Positions 53,043 to 61,726 of a stretch of DNA of 64,000 nucleotides are shown piece after piece (position 1 is the stretch's first letter; the number at the start of each line of letters is the position of its first letter). The translations under genes and the position numbers were made by a program. A model generated the notes under the pieces. The model did not search any database, was not told the origin of the DNA, and saw only the letters and a list, made by a program, of their open reading frames with translations. The stretch lies in NCBI RefSeq assembly GCF_900067135.1, contig NZ_FJUR01000005.1, positions 1-64,000 on the forward strand, written 5' to 3'. Origin of the DNA: Rhizobium sp. 9140 (lineage in GTDB: Bacteria > Pseudomonadota > Alphaproteobacteria > Rhizobiales > Rhizobiaceae).

Positions 53043-53963
53043 ATGACCCACCAGCATGATGACAACGGCGGCCCCGGTCACGCGCACGCCCCGGCGAGTT
53101 TCGGCAAGGCTTTCGCGGTGGGCATCATTCTGAACACCATATTTGTCGTGGTTGAAGCCGGGTACGGCCTGTATGCGAACTCCATGGCGCTGCTCGCGGA
53201 TGCGGGCCACAACCTCTCCGACGTCCTTGGCCTCGTAGTGGCGTGGATAGCGGTGATGCTCGCAAAGCGCCTTCCGACGCCAAAGTACACCTATGGACTG
53301 GGAGCTTCCTCCATCCTGGCCGCACTCGCCAACGCGATGCTGCTTCTGGTGGCCGTCGGAGCGATCGCCTGGGAGGCCATCGGCCGCTTCTCTGATCCCG
53401 CACCCGTCGCTGGCCTTACCGTCATGATCGTGGCTGGTATCGGCATCCTGATCAACGGCATGACGGCATACCTCTTCTCCTCCGGCAGCAAGGGCGATCT
53501 GAACATCCGCGGCGCATATCTGCATATGGCAGCCGACGCCGCAGTGTCGGCTGGCGTGGTTGTCGCGGGGCTTCTCATCCTCAAGACGGGGTGGGCGTGG
53601 ATCGATCCCGCAGTGAGCCTGGTCATCGTCGTGGTGATCCTGTGGAGCACCTGGGGCCTGTTGAAAGGCAGCGTAGCGATGTCGTTGAACGCTGTTCCGG
53701 AGGGCATAGATGCCGCAGGCGTTCGGGATTGTCTGGCGGGCCTGCCTGGCGTCTCGGACGTGCATGACCTTCATATCTGGCCCATGAGCACGTCGGAGAC
53801 GGCGCTCACGGCCCACCTGGTAGTGCCGGATGGAACATCTGGTGACCAGTTTCTCGTCGACGCCCGCACCGAATTGCTCGAGCGCTACCGAATCCACCAC
53901 GCGACACTGCAGGTCGAGTCCGGAGGGATGGATTGCTCGCTCGCGCCGACGAATGTCGTTTGA
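53043..53963 (+). CDS. CDF-family divalent metal exporter (DmeF/CzcD-like)
   Basis: Cation diffusion facilitator of 306 aa. A His-rich N-terminus (MTHQHDDNGGPGHAHAPASF) is followed by helix 2 site LLADAGHNLSDVLGLVVAWI and helix 5 site GAYLHMAADAAVSAGVVVAG (canonical H and D at both), then the C-terminal domain with VHDLHIWPMSTSETALTAHL. Compared with the 42523 gene it has the usual His/Asp ligands. It follows operator 4 and starts the unit CDF - dsbB - dsbA, although a hairpin lies in between. Confidence 0.9.
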   Translation: MTHQHDDNGGPGHAHAPASFGKAFAVGIILNTIFVVVEAGYGLYANSMALLADAGHNLSDVLGLVVAWIAVMLAKRLPTPKYTYGLGASSILAALANAMLLLVAVGAIAWEAIGRFSDPAPVAGLTVMIVAGIGILINGMTAYLFSSGSKGDLNIRGAYLHMAADAAVSAGVVVAGLLILKTGWAWIDPAVSLVIVVVILWSTWGLLKGSVAMSLNAVPEGIDAAGVRDCLAGLPGVSDVHDLHIWPMSTSETALTAHLVVPDGTSGDQFLVDARTELLERYRIHHATLQVESGGMDCSLAPTNVV

Positions 53964-53964
53964 G

Positions 53965-54009
53965 CTGCCTCACCATCACCGATCGCGCAGCGCTGCGATG
54001 GTGAGGCAG
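53965..54009. terminator. Hairpin between CDF and dsbB
   Basis: CTGCCTCACCATC (53965-53977) pairs with its complement at 53997-54009 (13 bp) around a 19-nt loop, just after the CDF stop. No T-run, so an attenuator or weak terminator. Confidence 0.6.
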
Positions 54010-54077
54010 GCTCTTGACCTTGCATCTGGTAGAGGGTTCATCATCTCAGTGACTCGACACCGCTTGAAAGACGCCGA

Positions 54078-54521
54078 ATGGAGCAAAAACTGACAACTCC
54101 CTCACCGGACACCGCATGGGCGCCTCTTTTCGGCGCGTGGATCGTCGCCTTGGTCGCGACCCTCGGCGCGCTTTTCATCGGCGAAGTCATGGGGCAGCTT
54201 CCTTGCGATCTCTGTTGGCACCAACGCGCGTTCATGTTTCCGCTGGTCGTGATCCTTGCGGTGGCGGGCTTCCGTTCGGATGGTTACGTGTGGCGATATG
54301 CCATTCCTGTCGCCCTCGTCGGCTGGCTGATCGCGGTGTTCCACAACCTCGTCTATTTCAAGCTTGTGCCGACTGCGATCAAGCCCTGCGGCCAAGGGCC
54401 GTCCTGCTCGGGCGACGCCATGACGCTGCTTGGAACAGTTCCGCTTCCACTTCTTTCCCTTGCGGCTTTCACCGCCATCATCGCCCTCTTGCTCATCGTC
54501 CGTCGGAGAATCCAGTCTTGA
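54078..54521 (+). CDS. DsbB-family disulfide reoxidase
   Basis: Inner-membrane quinone-coupled oxidase of 147 aa with four helices. Cys pair 1 is in MGQLPCDLCWHQRAFMFPL (CxxC) and pair 2 in AIKPCGQGPSCSGDAM, as in DsbB/BdbC. The stop overlaps the TTG start of the DsbA-like gene, so the pair is translated together and recharges the periplasmic oxidase. Confidence 0.9.
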   Translation: MEQKLTTPSPDTAWAPLFGAWIVALVATLGALFIGEVMGQLPCDLCWHQRAFMFPLVVILAVAGFRSDGYVWRYAIPVALVGWLIAVFHNLVYFKLVPTAIKPCGQGPSCSGDAMTLLGTVPLPLLSLAAFTAIIALLLIVRRRIQS

Positions 54522-55177
54522 CCAAACGTGCCCTTGTCATGCTCACGGCATTCGTTGCCATCGTCGTATTCGGAGGGGCTGCGATGCTCTACAGCAGCAG
54601 GGAAGGCGCTGCACCACAGGCCGTTGCAGTCTCATCTGGCGACAGCTTGGTCAGGCCGCATTCTCCGGTCATGGGGCCGGAGGCCGCACCCGTCACGATC
54701 GTCGAGTTCTTCGATCCTTCATGCGAGGCGTGCAGCGCTTTCTATCCGATCGTGAAGCAGATCATGGAAGCAACGGGCGAGGACGTGCGGCTCGTGTTGC
54801 GCTACACTCCCCTTCACGAGGGCTCCGACCAGGTCGTCAGGATTCTGGAAGCTGCCAGGAAGCAACAAAAATTCCAGCCGGTCCTCGAGGCCCTGTTTGC
54901 CAACCAGGCCGAATGGGCCGTCCATGGTGCGCCCGATATCGAAAAGGCTTGGCAGATCGCAGCCGGAGCGGGGCTGGACCTTGAACCCGCCCGCAAGGAC
55001 GCAACCACCCCCGAAGTGGATGCCGTGCTGGCCCAGGACGTTGCCGACGTGAAGGCCAACCGCGTCGAGCAGACACCGACCTTCTTCGTGAACGGCAAGC
55101 CGCTCACCGAGTTCAGCCCGCAGGGACTCTACGACTTGGTCAAAACCGAAATACAGGCCGCGAAGTCCGGCTCCTGA
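54518..55177 (+). CDS. DsbA-family thiol oxidase
   Basis: Periplasmic, membrane-anchored thioredoxin-fold protein of 219 aa. The signal anchor is ALVMLTAFVAIVVFGGAAML; the active site FFDPSCEACSAFY is CxxC with Glu-Ala between; the cis-Pro motif is VEQTPTFFVNG. TTG start at 54518 behind GGAG overlaps the dsbB stop. Placement with metal efflux genes suggests repair of thiols hit by Cd/Pb/Hg-type ions; this is inferred. Confidence 0.88.
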   Translation: MTKRALVMLTAFVAIVVFGGAAMLYSSREGAAPQAVAVSSGDSLVRPHSPVMGPEAAPVTIVEFFDPSCEACSAFYPIVKQIMEATGEDVRLVLRYTPLHEGSDQVVRILEAARKQQKFQPVLEALFANQAEWAVHGAPDIEKAWQIAAGAGLDLEPARKDATTPEVDAVLAQDVADVKANRVEQTPTFFVNGKPLTEFSPQGLYDLVKTEIQAAKSGS

Positions 55178-55423
55178 GCCGCTCGATGTCGATGCTGCGG
55201 CACGATAGCCAACACACTCCAATATGCCCGGCTTACAGTCTTGGCCTGGAGCAAGGAGCACCGTCCGCCGAAGGCGGTCAATCCCATCCGATTACCGGGT
55301 CATGAAAGGCAACAACCGATGGCCTTAAAGGCACCGAGGAAACCACCAAGTAGAGGCCGAGATTTACTACTCAAAGCGCCAATCAGCGACAGATCCAAAT
55401 CAATGGGAGAGCTTCGTCCAAGG
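55178..55423. other. Intergenic stretch, nothing identified
   Basis: About 250 bp between convergent units. Plus-strand frames here have no ribosome site or family features. Confidence 0.35.
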
Positions 55424-55627
55424 CTAACTGCCTTGGTGCTCTGGTTGCCTAGGTGCATCTACGGGTACACTACGGCCTGTCTCCTTCGCAAGGTGGACAA
55501 AGCTGAATGAGAAAACAGCTACAACGAACGTCAACAGCACAAGCAAAAAGATGCGATTTTGCCGATTTCTGGAGCGACTTAATGGCTCGGGACCCAGAAT
55601 ATTCTTTTGGTGAGGCGTATTAAACAT
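55424..55627 (-). CDS. Small one-helix membrane protein, 67 aa
   Basis: Starts at ATG 55627 (MFNTPHQKNILGPEPLSRSR) behind AAAGGCCGAG; one membrane helix RIFLLVLLTFVVAVFSFSFV is followed by a polar tail. It lies 32 bp after lspA on the same strand. Not recognised. Low complexity of evidence; real gene plausible. Confidence 0.45.
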   Translation of the reverse strand: MFNTPHQKNILGPEPLSRSRNRQNRIFLLVLLTFVVAVFSFSFVHLAKETGRSVPVDAPRQPEHQGS

Positions 55628-55659
55628 CTCGGCCTTTAACATCCTTCACGTTGAAGTCT

Positions 55660-56148
55660 CTATCGAGAGGGCGTTGCAGTTTTCGACGACCGCGTTGACA
55701 AAACAAGCAAGACCGCGCCGCAGAAAATCGCAACGTCAGCAAAGTTAAATGCCGGCCAGTGCCAACTTCCGGCATACATATCTATGAAATCGGTCACCGC
55801 CCCGTCGCGCAACCGATCTACGATGTTGCCCGCCGCGCCGCCAGCAATCAATCCAAGTGAGACCGCCTCAGCGGCGGTCTTGCTCAAAAACGCCCATATA
55901 AGCAAACCCAGCACAATGAGAATCTTGACGCCACCAAGGATACCAGGGATGTCTGCCAACTGATCTGCAAACATTCCGAAGCTTACACCCCGGTTGAAGG
56001 CCAAAATGAGGTTGAGAAACGGAAGGACCGGGATCTCCCTCGGGGGCTGCATTACGAATTCGACGACGACAAGCTTTACCACTTGGTCGGTGGCCAAGAC
56101 GCAAAGTCCAGCCAGAAAAGCCACTGTCAACTGTTTGAATCTTGTCAT
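55660..56148 (-). CDS. lspA: Lipoprotein signal peptidase
   Basis: Aspartic protease of 162 aa that removes lipoprotein signal peptides. Helices start at LTVAFLAGLCVLATDQVVKL; catalytic Asp residues are in GGAAGNIVDRLRDGAVTDFI and PAFNFADVAIFCG. ATG 56148 gives the usual length; upstream in-frame sequence is unrelated. A second, accessory LspA is known in lead-resistance clusters (PbrC). Here it lies next to a lipobox L,D-transpeptidase, so it may process that enzyme. Confidence 0.9.
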   Translation of the reverse strand: MTRFKQLTVAFLAGLCVLATDQVVKLVVVEFVMQPPREIPVLPFLNLILAFNRGVSFGMFADQLADIPGILGGVKILIVLGLLIWAFLSKTAAEAVSLGLIAGGAAGNIVDRLRDGAVTDFIDMYAGSWHWPAFNFADVAIFCGAVLLVLSTRSSKTATPSR

Positions 56149-56240
56149 AAAACCACTATGGTTAACTGGGGTGGTGATCGGGAGAAACTGCAGTTTAGCC
56201 GAGTGCCATATTTTGGAAATACGGCACGTCGTCTCATCCG

Positions 56241-56954
56241 TCACGCAGAATGCATGAGGGGTTCGGGCAGGCTGGTTACCACAATCGGCGTTTTGTTTTG
56301 AACCCGATTGAAAAGGTCGACGACGTCCTGATTGATCATTCGCACACAGCCTGACGATACGGATTTTCCAATGCTCGACCATTCCGGTGACCCGTGAATG
56401 CGATAAAGCGTGTCTTGCCCGTCCTGGAAAATATAAAGAGCGCGCGCGCCGAGAGGATTGTCCAAGCCCGGTGGCTTGCCACCATTCGAGGCGCTATAAG
56501 GTTCAAGTTCCGGCTGTCGTGCGATCATCTCATCCGGTGGCGTCCACCTTGGCCATGCACGCTTGTATTGAATGACCCCTCTGCCTGACCATTCGAACCC
56601 CGCACGTCCGAGACCAACGCCATAGCGCATCGCTTTGCCGTTTTCATAGGTGAGATAAAGGAAATGGTTGGCCGTATCGACGACCAAAGTACCCGGGCGT
56701 TCACCGGTCGGATCGTCAACGAACTGACGATAAAATCGGGGCTTGATCTTGCGATATGGGATAGCAGGCAGCGGAAATTGCTCATCCGGCTTTGCCGCAT
56801 ACATGTCGGAAAATATGGTGTTCTGAGGCAAGGGCGGGGCCTCTGCCGAGATCTCTACAGAATTGTTTGAGGTGGTACAACCGGCGACCGAGACAAGGCC
56901 AATGCCGGCGGCGCCAAAAACAAATGCGCGTCGACCCATATTAAGTTCTGTCAA
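56241..56954 (-). CDS. L,D-transpeptidase 2, lipoprotein
   Basis: YkuD-family enzyme of 237 aa. The start is set at TTG 56954 (MTELNMGRRAFVFGAAGIGL), which mirrors transpeptidase 1 (MTLETNLSRRGF) and follows GAGGATG; ATG 56939 is the alternative. Twin Arg plus lipobox SVAGC. Catalytic motif YRIHGSPEWSSIGKSVSSGC followed by VRM. Closely related to 46729-47433 along its whole length, so these are duplicates or paralogues. Confidence 0.88.
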   Translation of the reverse strand: MTELNMGRRAFVFGAAGIGLVSVAGCTTSNNSVEISAEAPPLPQNTIFSDMYAAKPDEQFPLPAIPYRKIKPRFYRQFVDDPTGERPGTLVVDTANHFLYLTYENGKAMRYGVGLGRAGFEWSGRGVIQYKRAWPRWTPPDEMIARQPELEPYSASNGGKPPGLDNPLGARALYIFQDGQDTLYRIHGSPEWSSIGKSVSSGCVRMINQDVVDLFNRVQNKTPIVVTSLPEPLMHSA

Positions 56955-57123
56955 TACTTCATCCTCATACTGTTCGTTCCCTGGCAACGCGATCAAGCGC
57001 GCAATCACGAGAATTTTCCAACAACCTAAACGACCGCAGCCTTCTGAAGGCTAACGGCAAGGTCGTGTTTTATGTCTGCAGGGAGCCGTGATTTCCAGAT
57101 TTGGCAGGGAATGGCACCATTGT

Positions 57124-57690
57124 TCAGACCACGACGACTAACGCGCCTATTGGGACGCGTTCATAGAGGTCTTCTACGTGCTCGTTGACCATGCGAACAC
57201 AGCCGTTCGATACGGCCTTTCCGATGGTCCAAGGCTCCGTTGTGCCGTGAATGCGATAGAGGGTATCCTGGTCATCCCGATACAAATACAGGGCGCGTGA
57301 GCCAAGCGGGTTGAGAGGGCCACCTGGAAGACCGTCCGCATATTTTGCGTATTTTTCAGGCGCCCGCTTGATCATGTTTTGCGTTGGACGCCAACTCGGC
57401 CATTTTGCCTTGCGCCCCACCACTGCCGTCCCTGTAAAAGCAAGGCCCGCCTTGCCGACCCCAATGCCATACCGTCTGGCCTTGGAAAGGCTTTCAATCA
57501 AGTAAAGAAAGCGGTTAGCTGGATCAACAAGGAGGGTTCCGGCAGGGTATTCGGTAGATATACCCACGACCTGCGGCAAATAGACAGGATCGAGTGCAAA
57601 CACTCCGTTCTTCTTGCTCGATGCCGCTGCATCTTTCCCAAGAGCGAGAGAGGCTACGATACCGAGAAACGCGTCACGTCGTTTTATCAT
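57124..57690 (-). CDS. L,D-transpeptidase 3
   Basis: Shorter YkuD-family enzyme, 188 aa, with a Sec/Tat-like signal (IKRRDAFLGIVASLALGKDA) and no lipobox Cys. Catalytic motif YRIHGTTEPWTIGKAVSNGC followed by VRM. More distant from the other two. Its start overlaps the stop region of the 57674-58072 gene by 17 bp, so both are translated from one message. Confidence 0.88.
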   Translation of the reverse strand: MIKRRDAFLGIVASLALGKDAAASSKKNGVFALDPVYLPQVVGISTEYPAGTLLVDPANRFLYLIESLSKARRYGIGVGKAGLAFTGTAVVGRKAKWPSWRPTQNMIKRAPEKYAKYADGLPGGPLNPLGSRALYLYRDDQDTLYRIHGTTEPWTIGKAVSNGCVRMVNEHVEDLYERVPIGALVVVV

Positions 57691-58072
57691 CTAAAAGTTT
57701 CCCAAAATGGTCGAAGTCGGAATAGGTCGCGACCAATATTTTGGGAGGGCGTGGAATAACATTGCCGAGAAACTCTCTCGCATATCGCTCTTGCCGTGCG
57801 ACGACATTCGATAAGCCAATTTCGACCGGACAACTTTCACTCTGCTCAATTTCAAGAACCTGCTGATGGCAGTGCTCCGATGTCAGAAAGGATCGTTGAT
57901 CGGCGGTGTCAGCTGGTTGCAAGGAAATTGCCAGCTTGGTTTCAACACTTGTGAGGAAATCTGATCTCTGATAGCCCGCCGACGCGATATCGCTATGCAG
58001 CACTCCCTGGATGACCAGGGTGAAGAGTAATACGCAGCGAAATATTGCGGTCCACCGGTTTGAAATTGTCAC
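57674..58072 (-). CDS. Exported hypothetical protein, 132 aa
   Basis: GTG start at 58072; signal peptide IFRCVLLFTLVIQGVLHSDI ending near ASAG. The mature part has two Cys (EHCHQQVLEIEQSESCPVEI) that could form a disulfide. Not recognised. Overlaps transpeptidase 3, with which it is probably functionally paired in the periplasm. Confidence 0.6.
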   Translation of the reverse strand: MTISNRWTAIFRCVLLFTLVIQGVLHSDIASAGYQRSDFLTSVETKLAISLQPADTADQRSFLTSEHCHQQVLEIEQSESCPVEIGLSNVVARQERYAREFLGNVIPRPPKILVATYSDFDHFGKLLDDKTT

Positions 58073-58658
58073 TGCTCAACCCCAAGCGCGAGACCGTGCT
58101 GATTCCATTCACACACGGTAAGATCTGGCATCAGCTTTTCGCCACAAGGTTTTGTTTTCGCACGGGCCGAGATCTTTGACACTTCTTTTCAAGTAAGGCA
58201 CGAATTCGCACGCCAGCCGGCTGAACGGCAGTTGAATGCCAATCGGAGCGATGGTTCGACTTCACGACCGTGTACGTATTGATGGTTTTTACAGTTTTCA
58301 GGCTCACGCCACAGGGTCCGTTGATATTCTTACTTCTGCTTCGTGTCACAATAGTCGGTGGCTCCCCGTTTCCGAAGCTCCCGTCCGAATTTCTTCAACA
58401 ACCATGACCCACGACTGCTCGTCCTGCCCGTAGTTGTTTTTCATCATCGCCAAGATGCTGTCACCGTAGGAGCGACCCCTGTTCATGGGGATCTCCGAAT
58501 CGCGCCATGGTAAAGCCTCTAGCAACTTTAGATGCAAGTGCCGTATTGGGTGAAATGTCGGAATTTTCGCCGCTGCTCTGGACACATCAAGTTGATCGTG
58601 GCTGCGGTTGGTTTGTATCTGCTTGAGCCTTACCTTGGCGAAAGGAAGGTGGGCGAAG
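58073..58658. other. Intergenic region, no gene supported
   Basis: About 590 bp between divergent units. Several overlapping frames exist on both strands, none with a ribosome site or recognisable motif. A minus-strand frame (58346-58804) overlaps the small membrane gene and is not adopted. Confidence 0.4.
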
Positions 58659-58910
58659 ATGAACAGGATCATTCGATTAGCCGCGTTATTTCTTGGCTTC
58701 TCAGTCCTCGGTTTCACATTGTTGTCAGTCTCGTTTCGAGGCGTATGCTGGATCGGCGGCCACTCACAAATGGAAGCGATCTGGGGCGTGACGACATCCG
58801 TCATATTGGGTCTTGCGGTTGGCGCAGAGGCTCTGTTGACTTGGAAGTCGCGGGAAAGTCAGCTAGATCGCCCTCATGCCCGGCATCACTCAGGCACCCC
58901 ATGGTCGTGA
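58659..58910 (+). CDS. Small membrane protein, 83 aa
   Basis: ATG 58659 follows GGAAGGTGGGCG. Two membrane helices (LAALFLGFSVLGFTLLSVSF and WGVTTSVILGLAVGAEALLT) and a short His-containing tail (RPHARHHSGTPWS). Unknown function. The 3' end overlaps the convergent gene at 58886 by 25 bp. Confidence 0.5.
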   Translation: MNRIIRLAALFLGFSVLGFTLLSVSFRGVCWIGGHSQMEAIWGVTTSVILGLAVGAEALLTWKSRESQLDRPHARHHSGTPWS

Positions 58911-59350
58911 TGGACAAGGTCTGACGACGAGGGTTTCTCGGTTGCGGTCGCGGATATTGTATCCCCAGTCTGAAATTCGATCATTATGTCGACAGGTAGG
59001 AGATATTTTTCTCTTGGAACCATAGAGAGGAATACAGTGCTGGGGGTCATTACAATTTCCGAACGGCTCGGGATCGTAAGCACCGCTGCGGCTACGCTTT
59101 GATATGAGGTCTCCTCTGACTTGATTCGAGCAAATCGGATATCAGTGTATCCAGAGGCCGAAATTTTTGAGATAACTCTCGGAGTACCGCTTCCATTCCA
59201 GATTGCGAGATAAACCAGGTCGAAACCAGGTTCGCGGACAATTTCCGCGTGCTCGATAATGACCGCCTCCCCCCTGCCGACTTCAATGTCCTGAGCATTT
59301 GCGTTCGAAGTTGCGGCAAAGAGTAGAAATAGCGGAAGGCAAAGGCGCAT
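58886..59350 (-). CDS. PCu(A)C-like periplasmic protein lacking the copper motif
   Basis: Exported protein of 154 aa: signal MRLCLPLFLLFAATSNANAQ, then a cupredoxin-like DUF461/PCu(A)C fold with VYLAIWNGSGTPRVISKISA, RSEIVMTPSTVFLSMVPREK and DIMIEFQTGDTISATATEKP. The usual H-M-M-H-M copper ligands are absent from these positions; the only ligand-rich part is HHDHG near the C-terminus. Start ATG 59350 (GGAAACTGAG) rather than 59362. A chaperone for another metal, or a structural relic, is possible. Confidence 0.65.
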   Translation of the reverse strand: MRLCLPLFLLFAATSNANAQDIEVGRGEAVIIEHAEIVREPGFDLVYLAIWNGSGTPRVISKISASGYTDIRFARIKSEETSYQSVAAAVLTIPSRSEIVMTPSTVFLSMVPREKYLLPVDIMIEFQTGDTISATATEKPSSSDLVHHDHGVPE

Positions 59351-59616
59351 CTCAGTTTCCATGCGTTGAAAATTGTCACCTACGTTGGAATTGTGGCTCA
59401 GCCGCGGCTTTTACGCAGGTAATTTCGGCACGCCTTTACCACGAACAAATTTCAAGTTGATGGTCGCCGACGCTCTTGCGAGACGGATTCGGTCTCAACG
59501 ACAGCTGCTCAAATAACCGGACGCCAAGATTTCCACGATTAGCATTGCGAGCCAACGTGGCAGCCTTTCAAACCAGCACCGATTCACGCATATATTCATG
59601 GTAAATCCGTCGGCCC

Positions 59617-60714
59617 TCACCCCAGTTCCTTGTGTCGGCGTACAATCGCTTGCACAATTTCTTTTGCATCGGGACCAGCACCTGAAATTAGAGCCGATGC
59701 TCGGTTTCGTTGCCAGGGGCGTCCCACGTAGTAGATACCAGGGATCGGCGAGATACCCTGATCGTGCAGGAATTCGCCACCGGCGGACGTGGTGCCTGGC
59801 ACTTGAAGCCAAGTGATATCGTCTCGATAACCGATGGCCCATATTATAGAATCGATATCAATCGCCTGCCCGCCTTCAAAGCCTGCTTTACGCCCAGTGA
59901 TGGAGACAAGGCGAGGCATGATTTCGACACCCCGCGTCTGCAGGGACGGGAGGCTTCTGTCGCGGTCCGGAAACGGGTCAGCCGTTCTCATTCGCTTTCC
60001 AAGCCAAGAGTCTGTTCTCGCGGAAAGAACACCAAGTATTGAAAGCCACCACCATACGTTCTTGCGGAGGAAGAACTCTGGGATGAGTTTTCTTGGCTTT
60101 CCAGTTGCGAGCAATACTTTGTGGGTTGCGGAAAGCTCCGTAGCGATGTCACGGCCGGAAGCTCCATCGCCGACGACGAGCGTTCGACCGGGGACAATCT
60201 GCGAGGGATCGCGGTAGGTGGTCGCCGTCAGCTGTTGGATATCCGGATCAATCGAAGAAAAATGAGGCACGAACACGGTTTGAAAGCCCCCCGTCGTGCC
60301 GACGACGCTTACTGGGTAAAGCCGTTCGCCGGTGCCAAGATCTGCTTCAAATTGTCCGGCGGCGTTCAGCGTCAATCGTATGAGTTTCGTTGAAGTCTTG
60401 ATAGACAGCCCATGCGTGGATGCATACCGTTCAAGATAGTCCGCGAATTCATTCCGTGTCGGATAGCTTTCGCGATTGCCAGCAGGCATGAGCCCAGGCA
60501 ACATGCTAAGAGACCGGGGCGTAAACAGTGTCAGAGAGGTATATCGACTTCGCCAGGTATCGCCAACTCGAGCGTTTTTTTCCAGTATCAGATAGGGAAT
60601 GCCAGCCTGCTTCAAATAGTAGCCAGCAGCTAGTCCTGACTGACCGCCGCCTATGACAAGCACAAACCGCTTTTTTTTATCATTTTCGCTGCCTCGCGCT
60701 CTAGTTATCAGCAT
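59617..60714 (-). CDS. Flavin-dependent monooxygenase-like oxidoreductase (CzcO family)
   Basis: FAD/NADPH protein of 365 aa. FAD-binding GxGxxG: FVLVIGGGQSGLAAGYYLKQ; NADPH-binding: TLVVGDGASGRDIATEL; also SIIWAIGYRDDITWLQVPG. This matches the CzcO / putative flavoprotein group (COG2072), often found with metal efflux genes. Its substrate is unknown; arsenical or trimethylamine-like oxidation has been suggested for related proteins. A MerR-type promoter precedes it, so it belongs to the metal regulon. Confidence 0.82.
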   Translation of the reverse strand: MLITRARGSENDKKKRFVLVIGGGQSGLAAGYYLKQAGIPYLILEKNARVGDTWRSRYTSLTLFTPRSLSMLPGLMPAGNRESYPTRNEFADYLERYASTHGLSIKTSTKLIRLTLNAAGQFEADLGTGERLYPVSVVGTTGGFQTVFVPHFSSIDPDIQQLTATTYRDPSQIVPGRTLVVGDGASGRDIATELSATHKVLLATGKPRKLIPEFFLRKNVWWWLSILGVLSARTDSWLGKRMRTADPFPDRDRSLPSLQTRGVEIMPRLVSITGRKAGFEGGQAIDIDSIIWAIGYRDDITWLQVPGTTSAGGEFLHDQGISPIPGIYYVGRPWQRNRASALISGAGPDAKEIVQAIVRRHKELG

Positions 60715-60737
60715 CCACCTAGTTTCCCCTCAGATAG

Positions 60738-60768
60738 AGTTTAGCTGTTCTAGCAGCTAGAGGGTCGA
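60738..60768 (-). promoter_or_regulatory. MerR-type promoter/operator 5
   Basis: On the minus strand TCGACC - 19 bp with CTCTAGCTGCTAGAAC - TAAACT, 24 bp before the flavoprotein gene. Confidence 0.78.
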
Positions 60769-60811
60769 GAGAATATCTGCCCGGCTGGCGGCTATGTGAC
60801 GGTAGACTTGT

Positions 60812-61546
60812 TCAATCTTCCGCTGGTGTGGAGGTGGATTGCTTTTCTGCAATCTCTTCCACCGCGCTTTTTTCAGGTGATGCTTCCTCGCCATCAATCG
60901 AAGCCTTCGCCGTTTCTGTTTCCTCGACGGAAGTTGCGGACACGGACATTTCCGGGTCGACGCACGGGAACGGCTCCGAAATCGACATCATGACCGTCTT
61001 GATTTGCTCCATCGAGAGTGAGCGGAGCTGTCCATTGTAGACGCCGACCGTGTTGGCGGCGCCTTCCCTATAGGTAACTTGGAATGATGTGCCAAAGCCA
61101 TCAAATTTCATTGGATCAGGTGCAAATAATACGTCAACCCCTTTCACGCCGCCTCTGACGGCCGCCCGTTCTCCTGGCGCGGCGGCGTCCATCACTACGA
61201 TCTGGTACAGATCGGCCTTCTCCTTCTTCGACAGAAGCCCAACGATCCTCAGTCCGGTTGCTATTCGGCTCGCCTCATCCGTCGTAGCCACCTTTATATG
61301 CTGTCGGATCCACCTCTGACCGTTTCTCCTCGCTTTTATCGTGCGCACGACGGTGCAGGCAACACCCGAAACCGAAACAGCCTCAGCGTTGCGAAAAACA
61401 AGCTCGGGTTTGAGGTAGACGGCAAGCGAAGCGGACGTGCCCGAAAAGAGGACGGCGCCTGCAAGAACAAGGGTAAGCTTACGAAACCTCCAGGTTTTCT
61501 TCGCAAGTGTTTTCGTCGTATCCGCATTTGGCTTGGCCGCGGGCAT
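60812..61546 (-). CDS. Membrane-anchored hypothetical protein, 244 aa
   Basis: One N-terminal helix (LTLVLAGAVLFSGTSASLAV) anchors a periplasmic domain (VACTVVRTIKARRNGQRWIR, YQIVVMDAAAPGERAAVRGG, FQVTYREGAANTVGVYNGQL) and an acidic, Ser/Glu-rich C-terminal tail. Unknown family. Stands alone on the minus strand just upstream of operator 5. Confidence 0.6.
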   Translation of the reverse strand: MPAAKPNADTTKTLAKKTWRFRKLTLVLAGAVLFSGTSASLAVYLKPELVFRNAEAVSVSGVACTVVRTIKARRNGQRWIRQHIKVATTDEASRIATGLRIVGLLSKKEKADLYQIVVMDAAAPGERAAVRGGVKGVDVLFAPDPMKFDGFGTSFQVTYREGAANTVGVYNGQLRSLSMEQIKTVMMSISEPFPCVDPEMSVSATSVEETETAKASIDGEEASPEKSAVEEIAEKQSTSTPAED

Positions 61547-61726
61547 ACACTAACTCTCCTTGTGACCGAACAATACCGGACAGCGCAGGAGGTTAGTTTG
61601 ACGGGCTTTCAAAATATTTAAACACAACGACGAGGCATTAACCTAATCCGCGGCATGCGGTCGCACTCGTACCTCGCCCGCTCGTTAAACACGGAGCAGA
61701 TTTTCAGTGCTCCTTGCACCACTTAA

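Noticed and set aside
55425-55470. A sixth MerR-like site (TTGGTG with GCTCTGGTTGCCTAGGTGC)
   Set aside because: The dyad is poor and no gene starts downstream in the right direction.
58346-58804. 152-aa minus-strand frame
   Set aside because: Overlaps the better supported small membrane gene, has no ribosome site or motif.
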